Source: an uncultured Bacteroidales bacterium (GTDB lineage: Bacteria > Bacteroidota > Bacteroidia > Bacteroidales > F082). Taken from it: 16,363 bases of DNA. Location: positions 1-16,363 of the forward strand of contig CALEMB010000099.1 in NCBI GenBank assembly GCA_937902805.1. Reading direction: 5' to 3'. The notes beneath the pieces are model-generated. The model searched no databases and was not told the origin of the DNA. It saw nothing but the letters and a program-made list of their open reading frames with translations. A program made the position numbers and the translations under genes. The stretch's first letter is position 1; each line of letters starts with the position of its first letter. Positions 13,020 to 16,363 of this stretch are shown here, one piece after another.

Positions 13020-16000
13020 ATGAAAATCAAATCCTTACTTCTTTCAATCCTATTGATGGGTGTGTTCACCATGACCGCCCAAGAGGAAGCCAAAATGTTG
13101 CGTTTCCCAACCATCCACGGCAACAACGTGGTGTTCAGCTATGGCGGTGACTTGTACTCCGTCGACATCAAAGGCGGCATTGCCCACAAAATCACTAACG
13201 ATGCCAATGGCTATGAGATGTTTGCACGTTTCTCGCCCGACGGCAAACATTTGGCTTTTACCGCTCAATATGACGGCAATACCGAAGTCTATGTTATGCC
13301 TTATCCCGAATGCGGCACGCCCACGCGTCTGACCTACACGCCCACTTTGGGTCGCGACGACATCAGCGACCGCATGGGACCGAACAACATCGTCATGGCG
13401 TGGAAGGACAACGAGAACATCGTCTTCCGTTCCCGCAAGGAGAGTTGGGACGACTTTGTGGGTCAGCTTTTCATTGCCAATATCAATGGCGGTATGGCAG
13501 AGCAATTGCCTTTGCCAGAAGGTGGCTGGATTTCCTATTCGCCTGATGGCAAGCAGATTGCCTATAACCGTGTGATGCGTGAGTTCCGCACATGGAAATA
13601 TTATCGTGGCGGCATGGCCGACGATGTGTGGATCTACGATTTCAAATCGAAGAAGATTGAGAACATCACCAACAACAACGCGCAGGACATCTTCCCGATG
13701 TGGGTGGGCAACAAGGTCTACTTCTGCTCTGACCGCGACCGCACGATGAATCTGTTCTGCTATGACAGAGCCACCAAACAAACCATCAAGGTGACGGACT
13801 ACACCTATTATGACATCAAGTGGCCCTCATTGGGAGACAAGGACATCGTCTATGAAAACGGCGGCCAATTGTTCCGTTATCATCTGGCTGATGGTAAGGT
13901 GTATCCCATCCCTGTGCAAATGGCCAATGACAACAAATCCACCCGTACCAAATATGTGGACGCCTCCAAGTTTATCAATACAAGCAGCATTTCTCCTGAT
14001 GGCAAGCGTGTGGCTTTCGGTGCTCGTGGCGATGTGTGGACGGTGCCGGTCAATTCAGGCATCACTCGCAACCTGACCCAATCCGACAACGCCCACGACC
14101 GCAATGTGGCTTGGTCGCCTGATGGCAAATACATTGCTTACATTAGCGACCGTACTGGGGAGGATGAGATCTTCATTCAAGCCCAAGATGGCAAGGAGGA
14201 GGCCATCCAACTGACCTCAAATGCCGACACCTATAAATATGAGCTCCTCTGGTCGCCCGACAGCAAGAAGATCCTGTGGTGCGACAAGATGAACCGCATC
14301 AATATGGTCGATGTGGGCACGAAGAAGGTCACTGTGGTAGCGAGCAGCATGGCTGGCGAAATGGATGAATTCTGCTGGTCAGCCGACAGTCGCTGGATAG
14401 CATACGCCATGCCGAGCACTTTCTCGGTGAGCCGCATCCATATTTACAACGTGGCATCGGGACAGGATGAAGTCGTCACTGATGGCTGGTATAATGCCTC
14501 TTCGCCTGCCTTCGACAAGAATGGCAAGTACCTGTATTTCATCTCTGAGCGTGATTTCCACCCGACTTACGGCTGGCTTGAATGGAACCATGTCTATACC
14601 GACATGTCGAAGGTCTATCTGCTGACCTTGCAGAAAGACACGCCATCGCCATTCCTCACAGAGAATGACGAGGTAAAAGCGGAAGGTGATAATGAAGACG
14701 GCCCTTCGACAGGCTCAGGGACCTTCTCTGGTCCCAAGGGCGGCAAACCCGATGGTCCTGGCCCAAAAGGTGGCAAACCTGAAGGCAAGAAGGAAGCCAA
14801 GGAGGTCAAGATTGACTTTGATGGCATCAGTAATAGGGTAGTGGCGCTGCCTGTCAATTCGGGACGTTATTGGAATCTGACCGGTGTTGAGGACGGCTTG
14901 TATTTTGTGGGTGCAGGTCGTAACGGTAGAGGACTCAACTATTTTGACGCCAAGTCAAAAAAGGTCACGAACATCAGTGGTGGCATGGGCTATGAACTTT
15001 CAGCAGATGGCACGAAGATGCTGCTGCGTGATTTCAATGGCTACAAGGTGGTCAATACGCCCAAAGGCCCGATGCCTGGTGGCGGTCCTGGGATGAAGCC
15101 AGGTGAATCAAATGATGAAACTATCGACCTTAGCAACATGAAGAAATGGGTCGACTTGCGTACCGAATGGACGCAGATTTACAACGAGGCATGGCGTCAG
15201 ATGCGCGACTTCTTCTATGCGCCTAACATGCACGGTGTGGATTGGCCTGCCATGAAGGAGAAATATGGAAAGCTGTTGCCCTATTGTGCCGACCGCAACG
15301 ATGTCAATTATCTCATTGGTGAACTGATAGGTGAAATCAACATCGGTCACGCCTACGTTGGTGACGGTGACCGCCCGAAACCTGAACGCATCCCGATGGG
15401 TATGCTGGGCTGTCGCATCCACCGCGATAAGTCGGGCTATTATCAGATTGACAAGATCCTGAAGGGTGAGAACTGGAACGAGAAGACGCGTTCGCCGCTG
15501 ACTGAGGTTGGCGTGAATGCCAAGGAAGGCGACTATATTGTCGCTATCGACGGTCAAAGCACCAAGGACATGAAGGATATGTACGCCGCCCTTATCGGCA
15601 AGGCCGACAAGGCAGTGCTGCTCACTTTGAACAGCAAGGCTTCGGAAAGTGGCGCTCGTGATGTGGTGGTGAAGCCGATTGCTGATGAAACGGGCCTGTA
15701 TTATTATAATTGGGTGCAAGGCAACGTTGAGAAGGTGAGCAAGGCCACCAACGGACAAGTGGGCTACATCCACATTCCCGACATGGGCGTGGAAGGCCTG
15801 AATGAGTTTGCCAAGTATTTCTATCCGCAACTCGACAAGAAAGCCCTCATCATCGACGACCGTGGCAATGGGGGCGGCAATGTCAGCCCGATGATTGTAG
15901 AGCGCCTGCGCCGCGAGCTGTCGATGTACGACGTGATGCGCAATGGTGAGCCTGAGACCAAGCCTACCAGGATGATGCTCGGCCCCAAGGTGTTGCTGTT

Positions 16001-16355
16001 CAACAAGTATTCCGCTTCCGACGGCGACCTGTTCCCGTATCAGTTCAAGAAGCATAAGATCGGCACGACTATAGGCATGCGCTCATGGGGTGGCGTGGTC
16101 GGCATTCGTGGCAGTCTGCCCTTCATCGATGGTGGTAGCCTTACACGTCCCGAGTTCGCTCCTTTTGACGAGAAAGGCAACTGGGTCATCGAGGGCTATG
16201 GCGTTGATCCCGACATCGTCATCGACAACGATCCTGCACATGAGTTTGAGGGCATCGACGACCAGTTGAATAAGGCCATCGAGGTTATCCTTGAGCAGAT
16301 GAAGGACTATCCGGATATACCTGAAATCCCTGCATGGCCGGATAAGACGAAGTGA
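13020..16355 (+). CDS. Tricorn-type S41 peptidase, secreted
   Basis: The 1111-residue protein starts with a signal peptide (MKIKSLLLSILLMGVFTMTAQ), so it should act in the periplasm. A beta-propeller of WD40/PD40-like repeats follows (repeated FSPDGK, YSPDGKQIAY, WSPDGKYIAYISDRTG, WSPDSKK; residues 30-510), then a low-complexity linker (about 555-595), a second propeller remnant, a helical C1-like part, a PDZ-like domain (near 810-890) and the S41 core with DDRGNGGGN. The tricorn catalytic residues appear complete: H777 (IGHAYVGDGD), nucleophile S1000 (SASDGD) with D1001, and E1058 (VIEGYGVDPDI). Tricorn enzymes cut peptides into short fragments. An in-frame ATG at 12999 would leave almost no leader, so 13020 is preferred. 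The linker contains a degenerate REP-like element and a GPKGGKP repeat. The gene is complete. Confidence 0.93.
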   Translation: MKIKSLLLSILLMGVFTMTAQEEAKMLRFPTIHGNNVVFSYGGDLYSVDIKGGIAHKITNDANGYEMFARFSPDGKHLAFTAQYDGNTEVYVMPYPECGTPTRLTYTPTLGRDDISDRMGPNNIVMAWKDNENIVFRSRKESWDDFVGQLFIANINGGMAEQLPLPEGGWISYSPDGKQIAYNRVMREFRTWKYYRGGMADDVWIYDFKSKKIENITNNNAQDIFPMWVGNKVYFCSDRDRTMNLFCYDRATKQTIKVTDYTYYDIKWPSLGDKDIVYENGGQLFRYHLADGKVYPIPVQMANDNKSTRTKYVDASKFINTSSISPDGKRVAFGARGDVWTVPVNSGITRNLTQSDNAHDRNVAWSPDGKYIAYISDRTGEDEIFIQAQDGKEEAIQLTSNADTYKYELLWSPDSKKILWCDKMNRINMVDVGTKKVTVVASSMAGEMDEFCWSADSRWIAYAMPSTFSVSRIHIYNVASGQDEVVTDGWYNASSPAFDKNGKYLYFISERDFHPTYGWLEWNHVYTDMSKVYLLTLQKDTPSPFLTENDEVKAEGDNEDGPSTGSGTFSGPKGGKPDGPGPKGGKPEGKKEAKEVKIDFDGISNRVVALPVNSGRYWNLTGVEDGLYFVGAGRNGRGLNYFDAKSKKVTNISGGMGYELSADGTKMLLRDFNGYKVVNTPKGPMPGGGPGMKPGESNDETIDLSNMKKWVDLRTEWTQIYNEAWRQMRDFFYAPNMHGVDWPAMKEKYGKLLPYCADRNDVNYLIGELIGEINIGHAYVGDGDRPKPERIPMGMLGCRIHRDKSGYYQIDKILKGENWNEKTRSPLTEVGVNAKEGDYIVAIDGQSTKDMKDMYAALIGKADKAVLLTLNSKASESGARDVVVKPIADETGLYYYNWVQGNVEKVSKATNGQVGYIHIPDMGVEGLNEFAKYFYPQLDKKALIIDDRGNGGGNVSPMIVERLRRELSMYDVMRNGEPETKPTRMMLGPKVLLFNKYSASDGDLFPYQFKKHKIGTTIGMRSWGGVVGIRGSLPFIDGGSLTRPEFAPFDEKGNWVIEGYGVDPDIVIDNDPAHEFEGIDDQLNKAIEVILEQMKDYPDIPEIPAWPDKTK
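14701..14741. repeat. Degenerate REP-like element in the tricorn gene linker
   Basis: The left arm GCCCTTCGACAGGCTCAGGG followed by ACC (14701-14723) matches the family core. The right side, GGTCCCAAGGGC at 14730-14741, is the inverse of only the two ends of that arm, as if eleven inner bases had been deleted. It encodes GPSTGSGTFSGPKG in the linker, with the frame intact. Confidence 0.75.
14730..14783 (+). repeat. Direct repeat encoding GPKGGKP(D/E)
   Basis: Two 24-base units (14730-14753 and 14760-14783) encode GPKGGKPD and GPKGGKPE, separated by six bases coding GP. The first unit begins inside the right side of the REP-like element. The product is a flexible, proline-glycine-lysine-rich linker between propeller parts. 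Confidence 0.75.
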
Positions 16356-16363
16356 TCTTAATT

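Noticed and set aside
15108..16055. Minus-strand open frame opposite the tricorn catalytic domain
   Set aside because: Antisense shadow of a region with complete S41 catalytic motifs.

Overview
The window looks like the end of a draft or metagenome contig from a member of the Bacteroidetes, most likely the order Bacteroidales. Three things point there. Several genes are preceded by the phylum's -7 promoter box (TAnnTTTG, mostly TATCTTTG), with little or no Shine-Dalgarno sequence. The serC-serA-DUF1015 gene order is one I recall from Bacteroides-type genomes. Lipoproteins of the FISUMP and Bacteroidales fibronectin-like types are present. Bases 2-40 are not biological: they match the Illumina paired-end PCR primer 2.0 adapter, so the contig end is an assembly artefact that falls inside a dispersed palindromic repeat.

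Layout. (1) 128-1066 minus: the tyrosine recombinase XerD, divergent from a lipid-anchored nitroreductase at 1161-1802 plus. (2) 1878-5847 minus: a serine-biosynthesis cluster read serC, serA, a small four-helix-bundle (23S rRNA-IVS type) gene, then a DUF1015 gene. A shared hairpin terminator lies between DUF1015 and the convergent nitroreductase. (3) About 5950-8193 plus: an AT-rich accessory stretch with a short Fn3-like lipoprotein, a RhuM-family gene and a FISUMP-domain lipoprotein. (4) 8321-8590: ribosomal protein L31 type B with its own promoter and terminator. (5) 8749-12941: the Lon protease followed, with a 4-base stop/start overlap, by a peptide-type ABC substrate-binding lipoprotein. 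(6) 13020-16355: a complete secreted tricorn-type S41 protease.

The genes suggest housekeeping functions: chromosome dimer resolution, serine synthesis from 3-phosphoglycerate, translation, and cytoplasmic and periplasmic proteolysis plus peptide capture. Accessory genes and small palindromic repeats interrupt them. The most notable signal is that dispersed palindromes of two families lie inside essential-looking genes without breaking the reading frame. A perfect 28-base palindrome is in xerD. REP-like TTCGACAAGCTCAGGGACC elements are in the substrate-binding protein and the tricorn protease, and a further copy is at the contig edge. Other points of interest are a DUF1015 protein carrying a ParB-like DGHHR motif and an eight-cysteine insert inside the serine operon, and a SerA with lysine in place of the usual catalytic histidine. 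I found no clear novel defence system, CRISPR array, tRNA or rRNA.
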